A stretch of DNA of 64,000 nt from Sipunculus nudus (GCA_026874595.1 CM049311.1:10633676-10697675); one strand, 5' to 3'. Positions 38,231-49,636 are shown, counted from the stretch's first letter. The notes: generated from the letters alone by a model not told the origin. Program-made: numbers and translations.

Positions 38231-38427
38231 CCTTAGCTAGCAGACTAGTCCACGAAATAGGCGGACAAGAAATGACGTTAGACCGATTGTCGGAGGAACA
38301 AGCCCGGCTATTTCGACACAAATTGAAAGGCTTCTACGCTCACCTTAAATTTCACCCTGCACTGATGGAACGGAGGCTCTTTGTGGGTGACCGGAAACCC
38401 GCACTCCCTACACAACATAATTTATGG
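38231..38427 (+). CDS. Neurotrophin prodomain exon ending in a tandem repeat
   Basis: The acceptor is excellent (TTTGTTTCCCTCTGTTTCAG). After a two-base split codon the exon reads LASRLVHEIGGQEMTLDRLS, continues through a charged helical stretch with FYAHLKFHPALMERRLF, and ends ALPTQHNLW before GTAAGT at 38428. It ends in phase 0, matching the mature-domain exon at 42665. The last 41 bases are a diverged copy of the 45-bp unit that follows, so the normal donor is itself part of a minisatellite. The exon stays open through four further donor copies until a TGA at 38659-38661, so alternative 3' ends are possible. I infer that this is the distal prodomain just before the cleavage site. Confidence 0.75.
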
Positions 38428-38740
38428 GTAAGTGGACACCAACCCACACTCCTTAGACAACATAATTCATGGGTAAGTGGAAACAAACCCTCACACCCCT
38501 ACACAACACAATTTATTGATATGGACACAAACCCTTACACCCCTACACACCATAATTCGTGGGTAAGTGGACATCAACCCGCACTACCTACCCAACAAAA
38601 TTTATGGGTAAGTCGACTGAAACACGCAGTCCATACACAACATAATAAATGGGTAAGTTGACTGAAACCAGCAATCCCCACACAACATAATTTATTGGTA
38701 AGTCGAGAGAAACACGCACTTTCAATATTACATGATTTAT
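38387..38740 (+). repeat. 45-bp minisatellite carrying repeated splice donors
   Basis: Eight units of 45 bp are visible; the first is 41 bp and lies inside the coding exon. The unit resembles GTAAGTGGACACCAACCC followed by a C- and A-rich half ending CATAATTTATGG. GTAAGT recurs at 38428, 38473, 38563, 38608, 38653 and 38698. The copy expected at 38518 is mutated (TTGATATGG). Because 45 is divisible by three, every copy keeps the exon's frame. Readthrough encodes a 15-residue repeat of the form HNxWVSGHQPxLPTQ until a TGA at 38659. Confidence 0.95.
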
Positions 38741-41700
38741 GGTTAATTCAAAGGTAACCGAGAAAGCAACGCGACATGATATAAAGTTAAACTGTCGCTC
38801 ACAGACAATGTAAAGGCTGACTTGTGTATTTAATAATATAATAACACTACCCCTGTATTAGCATTTACAGGCCAGGGCCCGTTCTAAGTGACAGGCGGGA
38901 TCTTAGAGATTTAATGGTCTGTTGTAATGTTTGATTATATTTATTCCAACGTTTATGGAATGCAATAACCTGTGCCATGTCTTGTGAGTGAAAACTACAA
39001 AAAAGCATGAAAAATAAACTTAATGTCATTGATGGAAGCCAATAGCGGTTTGATTTAGAGCATTTTAGCTGTATTGGTTATATGCTATAGTAGGGTTGAT
39101 ATGATATATGGTTAGATGAAAGAGAAACGATGCGATTACAAATGAATCTGGCAAAAAAAACATGCGCTTTTCGATTGCCCTGACAAGAAACGATAAGATT
39201 TTCGATGGCCATGACGGGAATCTATACGAAACAAAATGCAGATAAAATAAACAGGTTCAGAAAACGTAACAAGGTTTTATATAATGTTATCTGAATTTCA
39301 CCCTGAAACTGTTGAGGATCTTTCAAAATATCGTGTCACATTCACTAAACCAATGGGCTATTATTGCTCTCTCTCAGTAGTGAATTACGTAATAAAAGAT
39401 AATATTCCCGTAAATATTATTTACGGCTATTATTTTATCGATAGCCATATACAACCATTTGCCATGGCAGATTTTTACTGGTGTAACTACATAGCCACAC
39501 AGTAATAAGGACTTGTTGATTTCAAGCTGGCTAAACATATAACACCTCATTGCTAAAAAGTAGGCCTCATTTGGGTTGTTTTGACTGAGTCACTCAGTCA
39601 AAACAACCCAAATTAGGCCTACTTTTTAGATCACATCTAGACAGCACAATGATATTTTCTCCTTTAAACCAGTGCACAAAGTGGAAATCTTCTTAAGGAG
39701 AATAAAGATGTCATACCCTCAGGCAGAATATAATACATTACTTTAAAAACACAGATATTTGTTCAGAAAACGATTATATCTAGAATTTTATTTTTGTCCG
39801 TAATACCAGAACACCCTAGTCATACTTAAGTGTTATTTTTTGTTCATATTTTCGCCGCTAAGAAACAATCCGTATGGGATCGTTTTAAAATAAAACAGAT
39901 AACTGTCAGCAAATTATGAAAATGGATACACGTGGATTTTAAACTGACGTTCCCGCACGTAACAGCAAAGTGAAAAAGCATATTCTTTCTTCAGCCTTAT
40001 GATCTATCCTCTCCTTTATTTCATATTTTCCCCGGGAAAGAACCATTTGTATGATATCGTTTCAGAATAAAGCAGAGATTTACTGTCAGTATATCAAGAA
40101 ATTGATCAAGCACGAGAACAGGTTCAGCTATCGGGAGGGTGCAGCTAAAGGCGTGGGTGAATGTATTACCGCCTGTAACATACAATGGCTTTTTTTTCCT
40201 TTAAGGTGTTTGCTTACAAAATCACCATTCAATATCTGCGTCCTACGGGCTCCAAGAAAACACTAGCAGAGCAATCGACCCTGTTATATTAGATTCATAA
40301 AACTCAAACTCGGTCATACAATATTAAGAGAAATGCACCCCTTGAACTGGTGCTCTTCAACTCTTAGTGTTGGCGCTCTCAATGGTAGTGGCTCTGAGAT
40401 GCTGGTATAAGCTCCTGACATTTAGAGCTATCTGGTATTCTACCTGCGTGCAATTTTCTTTTATTTATATAAATAGAAGCTTCTTATTTTTTTTTGCATG
40501 ATTAGCAAACGGATGAATTCCTCCCACGCCAAAAGCACAATCATGGCTCGTTTTAAGGCTCCAATAATATCTCTTGACCTATAAATTCTTTTCCACATGG
40601 AAGGGATTTACACTTCCATTAAATGCCTAATTTCTTTCTGATGTCCCCCTTTCCTGTAAATTCCAATAAAACAATGACAGAATTAAAATAAAATCATGCA
40701 GTCAGTCAAATAAAATGCCATTTATCAAAATCATCTTCGCCTGAAATTCTACTTATGAAACAAAGTTTATCGAAATAACATTTACGCATATTTGGATTTT
40801 TTTTCATTAAAAAGCTTATTTTCCACCACGATCAATGGTGTATCTACATGCGTAAATAGACAATATCATATTTGTATGATAAGGTACAGGAACAACTTTG
40901 ACGAAAGAACCACGTGTAAATAGGAATAAAATCTATGTCCATCACAGAGAATAACATGGAAAAAAATTGCCCCCGGAGAATTAGTCGCGTGGGAAACTTA
41001 CTTGCACTAACCATGCATTATTTCATCTTCTCATGCTTGGTTTAACGTTAATTTAGATCCAGCATCATTTACTTCTTTGTGCATCTTCATTGCCTGTTCC
41101 TCATTACTACTTCATTAGACCATACGCCTTTTATACAAAATCATAAATTGTGTGACAATTACTCTGGCAAAGTCAAGACAAGGTTTCTTCACTATAATGA
41201 AGACCCTAGGCACCGCGTGAGATCAGTAAAAACCGAAGACAACGCCCTAATCACAAAGTAACTAGACGAATAGACTCAAACAACTCTGACGTGTATTTTA
41301 AGGAGCTTTAGGGTCATGCCTCTCAAACAGAAACAAGCAAAGGGTATACAAAGACAGGCATAGATGGTTTCATTTTTGCTTTTTTTTTAACCAATGAACG
41401 TTGATACTGAGCTGTCTGTCCGACAGCTGATTTATTTATCATTATTTTTAATTATTTATGTACAGTCTGTAATGAGAGTAATATAAATATCAATTAATGT
41501 TGAGGCACTAATCTTATTAGGGGTTCCAAATCGTTGTTCTTATGGTATTATTTTGTGAGCCACAACCACGGCAAACTGAAAATAAAATAAAAAAATCAAA
41601 TAAAATCACGAAAAAGTGATTAGTGAAGAAACATCATTCATATGTATTAAAAATAAAAAGGTAACCGAGAATCTCACACACTTGGATATCCCAAATTTAC

Positions 41701-42664
41701 AATAAAGCTTGAAGATAGCTAGAATATCAATAAAATTAAATATTAATTCCCTTTACATTAAATTACATTCGAGAACTTTGTTTTAACATTTTGATGAAAG
41801 TTTCTTGAAACTCGGATATGGGAACGATACTATATTATTGTCGAAAATTAAAAAATGGCTGAAAGGCAATCTTTTAGGTAACCTCTATTGTTTTACTAAA
41901 GTTAAAGGCAGCAATCAATATAAGCATATACGTGGACTGTGCTGTCTCTACGGAATGTCTGAAATAATGAAATCTGGCTGAGGAAGAAATGATGTAAATT
42001 AGTGACGAAGCCAACTATGGTTGAGGAATCCTCAATTTAGATATACCAGTCATATACTCTGATAACACAGCAACACGTGGCACAACAAAACGTAAATCAC
42101 TTGACGTAAAACACCAGGAGAGCGTATGTGGTTGTCTCACCACTCTTAAATATTTGCATGAAGATTTCACATGTATTTTGCTTCATTTGTTTTGCTGGTT
42201 ATTTTGAAACTGGTTATTTGAAATAACATATGAAAATGTCTATACACCTCATTAATTTGAAAGTAATCCTAGTTATTTTTAAAGAGCTGAATGCTTTTAC
42301 CATTTAGCAGCACACCCTTAATGAGTACCATAAAAAAGAAACCTAGGGGTTGAACATATTTTTGCCAAGTCTGTAGTTTTCCAGGTTCAATGAACCAGTA
42401 TAACGGATTTTGTCAAGTGAAACTACATGTTAGCCATAGAACTGACAATAGAACTGACGAAATTCGCAATATATGTGGGAAAGACGCTTTGGGACGCATT
42501 AATCATCATTATCATATTCAATTCAATCAATATTAAATTTCTGTCCAATATGATCGACTAGAGTAATAAGTATACCAGTCGCGAACAGTATGTGGCGGTA
42601 ATGAGGCGTTAAAGTATAATAAGTTTGCTGGATATTTTACATTTGGCTTTTACTGTATCTGTAG
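38741..42664 (+). other. Third visible neurotrophin intron, after the donor array
   Basis: It holds the 77-bp palindrome at 39553 and otherwise AT-rich unique sequence with no supported gene. Confidence 0.55.
39553..39629. repeat. Near-perfect 77-bp palindrome
   Basis: The arms 39553-39590 and 39592-39629 are reverse complements at 37 of 38 positions around a single central C. The arms begin CTAAAAAGTAGGCCT and the centre is GACTGAGTCACTCAGTC. It lies inside the third neurotrophin intron. Confidence 0.95.
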
Positions 42665-42897
42665 ATTGCCAAACGACAGTCTTCTCCACTGGACGTTGCC
42701 CAACCTGTATGTCCCTCGCACCAAGAATGGCAACTCCTGTATTCGGCGAGAGACATAAACGATTCTTTGGTGGAAGTGTACCAGCCTTCCCACGGGTCGC
42801 AGGGTCATCAATGGTTCTATACTATCACGTGCAACACAATCCTGCTTCGTGCCAACCGCGCATGCCCAAGATGTTGTAATGGCATCGATCATGAACG
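42665..42897 (+). CDS. Neurotrophin exon: cleavage site and N-terminal two thirds of the mature factor
   Basis: The exon lies between acceptor ACTGTATCTGTAG and donor CG|GTAAGT. It begins IAKRQSSPLDVAQPVCPSHQ. The Lys-Arg pair at exon residues 3-4 is the likely propeptide cleavage site, so the mature chain starts at Gln5. Later residues include the WFYTITC strand, then PRCCNGIDHER at the splice. Cysteines at exon residues 16, 56 and 71 match the first three knot cysteines of vertebrate NGF-type factors. Cysteines at 67 and 70 are additional. CxGID before the next cysteine is a neurotrophin signature. The exon ends two bases into an Arg codon that the next exon completes. I am very confident of the family and less sure which invertebrate lineage it comes from. 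Confidence 0.92.
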
Positions 42898-43897
42898 GTA
42901 AGTCACGTGACGCCATGGAATTCAATATAAAACATTTTATACCTCGGCCAAGAGGCGAGGGGTATTTTGGTTTACACTCGGTAACCTAAGCTGCCCTTGT
43001 GCAATTTTTCGTAAAAAAATCTGACCAGATTTGTTTAATCTTGTGAGTATCAGAATAACAACCACGGAATAATTCATTCTTTTAATTTCAGAGGTAATAT
43101 GGATCCACCATCACATGTTATATTATAATTTTATAGCTTGCCTTCCATTTTGACTTGCGCCTACTTTTTAGCCCCTTTCGATGCCCTGAACTATTATTAT
43201 GGAGCTAACCAGTGAATGGAATTGTTGAACCTTGACAAACATTTTCTATGGTGTTGTGTGCTTTGATTTAGATTCTGGTGGGAAGCTCGGGCCTCTGACC
43301 ACTTTCTCGTTTTCTCATATTATGCAACAGAAAGACCACGACCCCATATTGACCAGTAGTCATTGATTCAGGTTCTTAACATTAGCCATGTTTAAAGGGG
43401 TCTATTCACCTATCTGACATTTATAAACTAAAGGAAATCTCTTGGATCTTTTATAAAAAAAACAGGCCAGAAAATGAGGATACACGGCACACAGGCTGCT
43501 TGTTTTGTTTTGTATCAACGTGTTTATTTTTTTTGGAGGCCTGCAAAAGTAATCATAACAAATTCAACAAGTGCATCTGGCAGTAAGTCGGATATGCCAG
43601 AGCTTTGCAAATGGCGTTTTGCAACAAGTGACCGTTCTACCTCCGTTTAATGCAACCTACCACCTTATGTTATATGTTTCTCTCGTTTGTCAACATTGCT
43701 GTGTTTACAAGCAAGTTGTTGATAAGCATGTTCATACATTCTCCACGAAGGCGTTATAAGATTTTTTCATAATCAGAACTACCCTCAGATCTTCAAATTA
43801 TATTACTTATTTTATTAATGTATCTTCTGTTGTTAATGACCCCATTAAGGAAAATTTAATGAATTAACACCTAATCAGATTCATTTAGCCATTTTTC

Positions 43898-43968
43898 TTG
43901 TTATAATAAATTATGTTAAATTATTATTTTATTGTTATAATAAATTATGTTAAATTATTATTTTATTG
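43898..43968. repeat. 34-bp tandem duplication
   Basis: TTGTTATAATAAATTATGTT plus 14 bases is repeated exactly at 43898 and 43932, with the start of a third copy. It lies in the last neurotrophin intron. Confidence 0.9.
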
Positions 43969-44658
43969 CTTTGAAACGGAACCTTTGATTCTGGCAATAT
44001 TCTTTCAACCCTGTCTTATGTTTGAAAATTAAGTACAGCCCGGCGATTGAAAGTGAACACCTGAAGCAACTAAACACCATCACTGGCAAAATACATGTTA
44101 GCAATGTTTTCCTGAATTTAAGGCCTAATTTTTCTTCCTGAAGTCGTGGACCATTCATTGGATAAACAACAATTATTTTAAATAACAAATGGTTTTCTTT
44201 TGTTGGGTTGTTGTATCGGAGTCATTTACACCTTTTATCAACTGTAAAAGAAACCCTTCAGTATTGTTTTATGGTGTATCGCTGACCGTAGTTTTTAAGT
44301 AGCACCCGTTTTTGAACAAAAGACATCTAATAGTTGTTTCTAGAATCATGTGTAAAGTAGAAATAATTTCAGAAGTTTGGTGGAGGATATGATAAAAAAT
44401 TAATGCTTCTAAATACCTAATGCCTCTAAATATATGTTAATTTTTAAATAAACCCTTTGGCGGCAAGCAGAATTGTTTTTAAAACTATTTAAAGTGTAAA
44501 CAAGGTTTCAAAAATAAAACATATAAAAAATCTTCTGGAAATATGAGTGATCAAAAGGATTACTTCACAGCCTTTTTTATAATTGCAAAAATTAAACATG
44601 TGGCGATGCATGGACGCAGTGGATGATGTTATATTATTTGATTATGCTGTGTCTACAG

Positions 44659-44800
44659 GTACAACTCGGCTTGCTTGGCTCAAAAGACGTACGTCATGGC
44701 CTATGTTCGGAAGGAAACGGAACAGTCCTTCGACTGGGAATGGATTCAAGTAGATGCAAGCTGTAACTGCGCAATAACTACAAAGTTCGATCGTAAGTGA
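44659..44800 (+). CDS. Neurotrophin C-terminal exon with cystine-knot end
   Basis: It follows acceptor GTGTCTACAG. It completes the split Arg and reads YNSACLAQKTYVMAYVRKE, then WEWIQVDASCNCAITTKFD, R, K, stop (44798-44800). The YNSxC, W-x-W-I-x-V-D and C-x-C elements correspond to the fourth, fifth and sixth knot cysteines. The spacing is 12 residues from GID-cysteine to SAC, 30 to the next and 2 to the last, compared with 12, 28 and 2 in NGF. The mature chain from the Lys-Arg site is 120 residues, the normal length for the family. The stop codon lies inside a perfect donor-like string (C|GTAAGTGA at 44793), so splicing to another terminal exon cannot be excluded. Confidence 0.93.
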
Positions 44801-46011
44801 GGGTACTCGGAAGTGAAGTCACATCTGCCGCCGGTTTTCTGCCCCTGTACCGCGTAGCTGTGATAACTGGAATTACTCAGTGTTCGGCTATAATTCACCC
44901 TCGTTTATTTACCAAACCTAGTCTTGAAATAACTCGCCAGTCTTTCAAAAGCAATCTTCAAGCACAAAGACATGGAGTTATAAACTCATTGATACTACAA
45001 CCAATAACCCCTCATGGTTGAAAGTGTTGGCCAAATATACATGTTCTGGGGCCGTTTCTCTGCTCATATCACGTGACTCTGTGAAATATGTGCCACACGA
45101 AAGTGTTCTTAAATCCTTCCAATAAGGGGCAGAGTTAAAAACTCCATGAATATCTGTTCTCTTGACGACTCTTGCGTCCTTATTTAGCAAGTAATGGTTC
45201 TTAGGTCGTAAAGTTAATCATATATTCCACGGTGTACTTAAGAAAAGAAGTATTAACTGGAACGCATCATTTGCTAAGCAGCAATTATGTGTTAATTTGT
45301 TGAAATAGAAGCTATTGGGGCCATTATGGTGGTCAATTTGTTTGATTTTCATTATTGATAAGATGAAAGAACTATGAATGAAGATATTTTTAATTAGACC
45401 GTCGTAAACCGCTGGTTTAAAGTAAATGGGATAAGTTTGAAAAAAAAGTCGTACCTAGCACCTAGCAGATGGCGCTGTTAAGAAAATAAGGTTTATATTG
45501 ATATAGATGTCAATTGTAGGAAATTGATATTACTTATATGAATAAGATGACCGCCCTATGGTGATCGCCATAGAATATTTATAACTGTAACCTCTGTTAA
45601 CAATCTAAGCTGGAAACAAACTATTATACTTAACAGTAAGTCATGCATAATGTGTCCGTCGATTACATTTGGAAAAGTCGTACCTGCATTGAAGAAGTAT
45701 TTTGATGTATCTCATTCACTTAATTATGTATGAGCAGCATTTGGTTTAGTTTGCCTTTGCATGTCCCGACACAGACCAAAGCTGTCTAAGCTATGAACTC
45801 CTATCTACATCAATATTATTACAATCTACCTATGTCCATTTATTTTGTGTAGTATATGCATTTATTACTTTACGTTACCTCTTGCGAGGTCATTACGCCT
45901 ACAAATACTGACGAATGGCTCTGCGCATCATTCAGGTAGATTAGAAGTATAACTTTAACATGTTCACTCATTTAAACTTCTGTTTCAACAAATCAGTAGT
46001 GTTTCTGATTG

Positions 46012-46017
46012 AATAAA
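46012..46017 (+). terminator. Candidate polyadenylation signal of the neurotrophin gene
   Basis: This is the first canonical AATAAA on the plus strand downstream of the stop at 44800. It implies a 3' UTR of about 1.2 kb. T-rich sequence follows within 40 bases. The hexamer is common by chance in AT-rich DNA, so support is weak. Confidence 0.3.
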
Positions 46018-46927
46018 GCTTATTACCTATTTAAAGGCTTTTGTTTCTTGTTTTTGTATTCCCATGCAAAAGGTATCTAAAAGTGTTCAGCAGCTGTATG
46101 ATGGTTTTGATGTAAACCTTTCTCGCACCCCACTTCATTCCATTTTTTTCTGTTCTAACAGTGGGTCTTGTTTACCTGTATTCTGGTAGCTAGATAAGAA
46201 ATTTTTGCCGAAAAACCGAAACAAGTAGAAAGAAGTATCTATGTTTGATTTTTGTTTTTCAGACGTTCCTGAATAAGAATCTAAATATAGCTCCTATGTC
46301 ACTTTAATTAATGCTTTATATCTGCAATTAAGAATTGGAGGTCAATTTTTCATAGTAGTGCTTAATTTTAAATATTGTTCTCTCTGTATATACAATATTT
46401 TATATTTTAAATTCAGAGAGCAAAGCATGTCAACATTTTTTAAGCCATTCACATCAAATGTTGTCCACAAATATATCATATATGTTATTTATCTTAAGTT
46501 AATCATCTATGTTTTAATATAACAAAAGAAAAATAAATCTAGTAAAGTATGCGACAATTACGTCAAGAGATGGCCTGCATTAAACATTTTTACCGGTCAG
46601 TCACTGGTCTTGAATAGTTCAAGAAAACGTTAATTAAAAAATAAAATCTTGTCGGCAAAGACACAATAAATATTTCTTTTCCGGTGCCATAAACACTCAT
46701 TAGAAACACAGAGTAAACGGGGAAAAAAGAAACATCGTGAATATATTTAGGGCAGGCAGGCAATGCATTAGACTGGCCTGGTCGATATAATTGCTAAACC
46801 ATAATTTCTCCCACTGACAGAGCCAACAAATTTAATTGCGCTTCTTGTGTCGCGAAGCTTTGAACAGCTACTGCCACGTAGCGGCAAATTATTAACCACG
46901 CAGAAGACCAACAGAAAATATACAGAA

Positions 46928-47200
46928 GTCGCAGCCTGGACAGCTGAGTGGTAAATCGCTCGGCGCTCTCCGTCGGCGATGCTGACTAGATTCCCAGCTC
47001 GGTTTTGAGAGTATGTTGTAGTGCTCGTCAAAGGTCGTTGGTTTTATTCGGGTCCTCCTGTTTCTTGCACCGCCATGGACTACCCTACGGCACCATTCGA
47101 GCCTTGGAGAGTGATAAGCATTAGTATTATTAACTGGTTGCACAATCAATGTAAAATGATTAAAGTTTATATTTATATATTTATAAAAGTTTATAAAGAT
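46928..47200 (+). mobile_element. tRNA-derived SINE with a conserved central domain (family B)
   Basis: An A-box-like GGACAGCTGAGTGG (46939-46952) and a B-box-like GACTAGATTCC (46984-46994) precede GTTGGTTTTATTCGGGTCCT (from 47037). The last resembles the central domain shared by several metazoan SINE families, from memory. The end is AT-rich with TTTATA repeats. Confidence 0.6.
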
Positions 47201-47409
47201 TGTAAATGTTGTTTGTACAACAGAGAGAAATTTTAAGAAAAGTGGATGCGTCCGCTGAAAAAAAAACACAACACCCTACCTCCGTTATCCCCACGGACAC
47301 CCCACATGTTTGAACTAGATGGAAAAATAGGGCGGTACAAAGAAGACGCTTGATGTATGGAATAGAATAATCTTTGTTGCCCCCAAAGAGATCGTATTCC
47401 CAAGTAACG

Positions 47410-47478
47410 TACGCTCCCGAGGCAGCGGAAATCTTGCGCCATAATGGCCTATAGGAAAAGCGCTGTGTAAAGAGCGTA
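47410..47478. mobile_element. 69-bp mini-element with a perfect 8-bp target duplication
   Basis: The element starts TACGCTC and ends GAGCGTA, which are inverted repeats of each other. AAGTAACG occurs immediately before (47402-47409) and immediately after (47479-47486). An 8-bp duplication is typical of hAT-like and P-like transposases. Its left 30 bp and right 39 bp are nearly identical to the two ends of the longer element at 30988-31689. Confidence 0.8.
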
Positions 47479-48118
47479 AAGTAACGATGCTTAAAATTCA
47501 GAGAGAGGCCAAACCGTCAGTTTGTATCAGGTAGTGTGGAGCACGAGAAAGATCCGAGTGTAATTCTATATAAATAAATGAAATTATCATTGTTTGACAT
47601 TATTTGTAAAATAAACTTTACTGTGTGTGCACATTTCGGAAAGATATCTAAAGAACGTCTACATGAATTTAAATGTAACTGGATATAGCAGTACCTTGTG
47701 ATAATATCTAGAAGTGATTAAATTTTGAACACGTTTGCCGGCTGTAACTCTTAGAAACATGCGGGACGGGGCGGACGTGGCTGAGAAAAAAAATCTCAAT
47801 GGCCGGATGCCGGGAGAAAGAGTGGGCTTAATTGCGAGGGGGTCGTTTTGGTTTGGTCTTTTTGTGGATTCGGGGCTGGCTGGGGACTAAACAAATTCTT
47901 GGCCCAGGCATTAGCCTGCTACGCATAAATCTTCCCAGGGTTTGGGTTTACAATGTTTTATTTCGCTGTTATACCAAGAGAGGTGGGAAAGTATGACGTC
48001 ACCAACAGCAATGCAAGAAGCCCTGCATTAGATATTAAACCCACATGGATGTACTGCAGGGCTCAGTTACCAACCTGAATGTTAACACACGGAGTGGAAG
48101 CACGATCTAAAAGCCCAA

Positions 48119-48132
48119 GGGGGGGGGGGGGG
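48119..48132. repeat. Poly-G tract
   Basis: Fourteen G's. Confidence 0.85.
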
Positions 48133-49007
48133 TAAGGACTCAGTTTTATTTTATAATAAGATGTAGCATCTGAGAGAGAAATGTTGGGTACTTGTTAAGT
48201 TTTATAAAAAAAAAGGTTATAAGGCACAACGATCAAGAGCGAATTCCGAATCATAACAAAAAATCTTGAATTATGAGTTTAAAAGTCATGCCTGCATATC
48301 TGCAAGTTTGCAGCACCAGTCAACATTCTTGGTCCATATCGAACAAATTACAGCATTAATACATAAATTACAATTTTTTTAAAATAGATAACAGTATAAT
48401 TGCATTAATTACTACTTTAGACTTCATTAGCCATGCGTGAACCACGACATCATGTCCAAATCTAATTGTTCATATGGGAGTAACAAATTCCGTCCACTCA
48501 TCGGTAAATGTCAACTCAATTTGCAGGTTTCCCTATATTTTATCCTCAAAACATGTCGATCTTTGGTCGCTGGGAAAACTACCTCAAAGGTCCTCGTACA
48601 GGTGGCATCACCGGTCTTATCCATCGGTTATGTTGAACACTAAGTTCAGCAATCGCAGAATTTTCCTTTGATCATGCCGGTATTTTTACCCGAACATCCC
48701 TTACCTTGTTTGTGAGATGTAAAAGTATTTTTACAACATATAATGACATAGCTGAATAAATTGCTTTATTACTGTTGACACCAAGCTGTTCCAGTGATTT
48801 TTTTCAGAACTTCTCTTGGACTGAATGGTCGACCAGTTACATAAACAAGTCGGGCGTCCTCGGTAACAAACAGTAAAATTGGCATGAAGAGTTCGGGTTT
48901 CAGTAGCTGACTGCAGTCATTGACTACAGTATTGTTCTCCCATTTTCCGTGCTTTTTTATATTTACAAATAAAGACAAAGACCTTTGTAACGTAGCTAAT
49001 TTCTGCC

Positions 49008-49062
49008 TGGGGCGTAGCCAGGGGGTACCGCATTGTGCTTGCTGCCCCCCCCCCCCTTAAGC
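49008..49062 (+). mobile_element. MITE end fragment (CTGGGGCGTAGCCAGG)
   Basis: GGGGCGTAGCCAGGGGG followed by a short stretch and a 13-base C run resembles one end of common invertebrate hAT-type MITEs. No partner end was located. Confidence 0.35.
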
Positions 49063-49459
49063 CAACTTTGCATGTGGTATTGATGATACACTTTGCAGAC
49101 ATTATATACCTACTAGGAAAGTATACATACACACGAAAATACTTGCATTGCTTATATCATTATTAACTGTGGTTTATTTCATTTACAAGTTATAGATTGG
49201 AAGGAAAATATCCCAGGGTCTTTATTTCTGAATTCTTTCATGAAATAACTAAAAACGGATAGTTACAAAGTTGAATTGATTGTAATAATTGACACTTTTT
49301 CACTCATTCTCAATATTCATTTATGCCATGTCAACTGTTTGTCTTTTAATATTAAATGTGTTAAGAATATTGAATTTCTGGTCAATCTCTCATAATTTGA
49401 ATTTTACTTTTATTTCCATCTCAAAAGTCTCAAATTTATATGTAATTTTACATAAAAAA

Positions 49460-49636
49460 TCTCTCTCTCACTCTCCCTCTCTCTTTCTCTCTCTCTATAT
49501 ATATATATCAATATATATATATATCAATATATATATATATGTATATATATATATATTTATATATATGATTTGTAAATATATTTATACATATATATATATA
49601 TATTTATATATACATATACACATTCACATATATAGG
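49460..49636. repeat. (CT)n and (TA)n compound simple repeat
   Basis: A CT-rich stretch is followed by TA tracts with ATCA, GTAT and TTTATA interruptions. The predicted Tyr/Ile-rich peptide is an artefact. Confidence 0.95.

Larger units (their letters stand above)
25508..44800 (+). other. Neurotrophin gene, five joined exons (5' end missing)
   Basis: This entry gives the gene-level model. Exons 25508-25576, 34647-34700, 38231-38427, 42665-42897 and 44659-44800 each have AG and GT flanks. They join in one frame: the first three introns carry phases 1, 1 and 0, and the last carries phase 2. Together they give about 230 residues: a prodomain, a Lys-Arg cleavage site, and a mature neurotrophin domain of about 120 residues. 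Introns are about 9.1, 3.5, 4.2 and 1.8 kb. Neurotrophins are secreted dimeric growth factors that signal through Trk-type and p75-type receptors. The exon carrying the start codon and signal peptide is upstream and was not identified. The mature domain is secure. The order of the prodomain exons is inferred from phase, polypyrimidine tracts and proximity, with no transcript evidence. Confidence 0.8.

Noticed and set aside
38381-38392. Alternative upstream donor GTGG|GTGACC in the prodomain exon
   Set aside because: It would end the exon in phase 1 and break the frame into the mature-domain exon at 42665.
42650-42925. Antisense and shifted frames over the neurotrophin exon
   Set aside because: They are shadows of the real coding frame and lack its conserved cysteines and splice phases.
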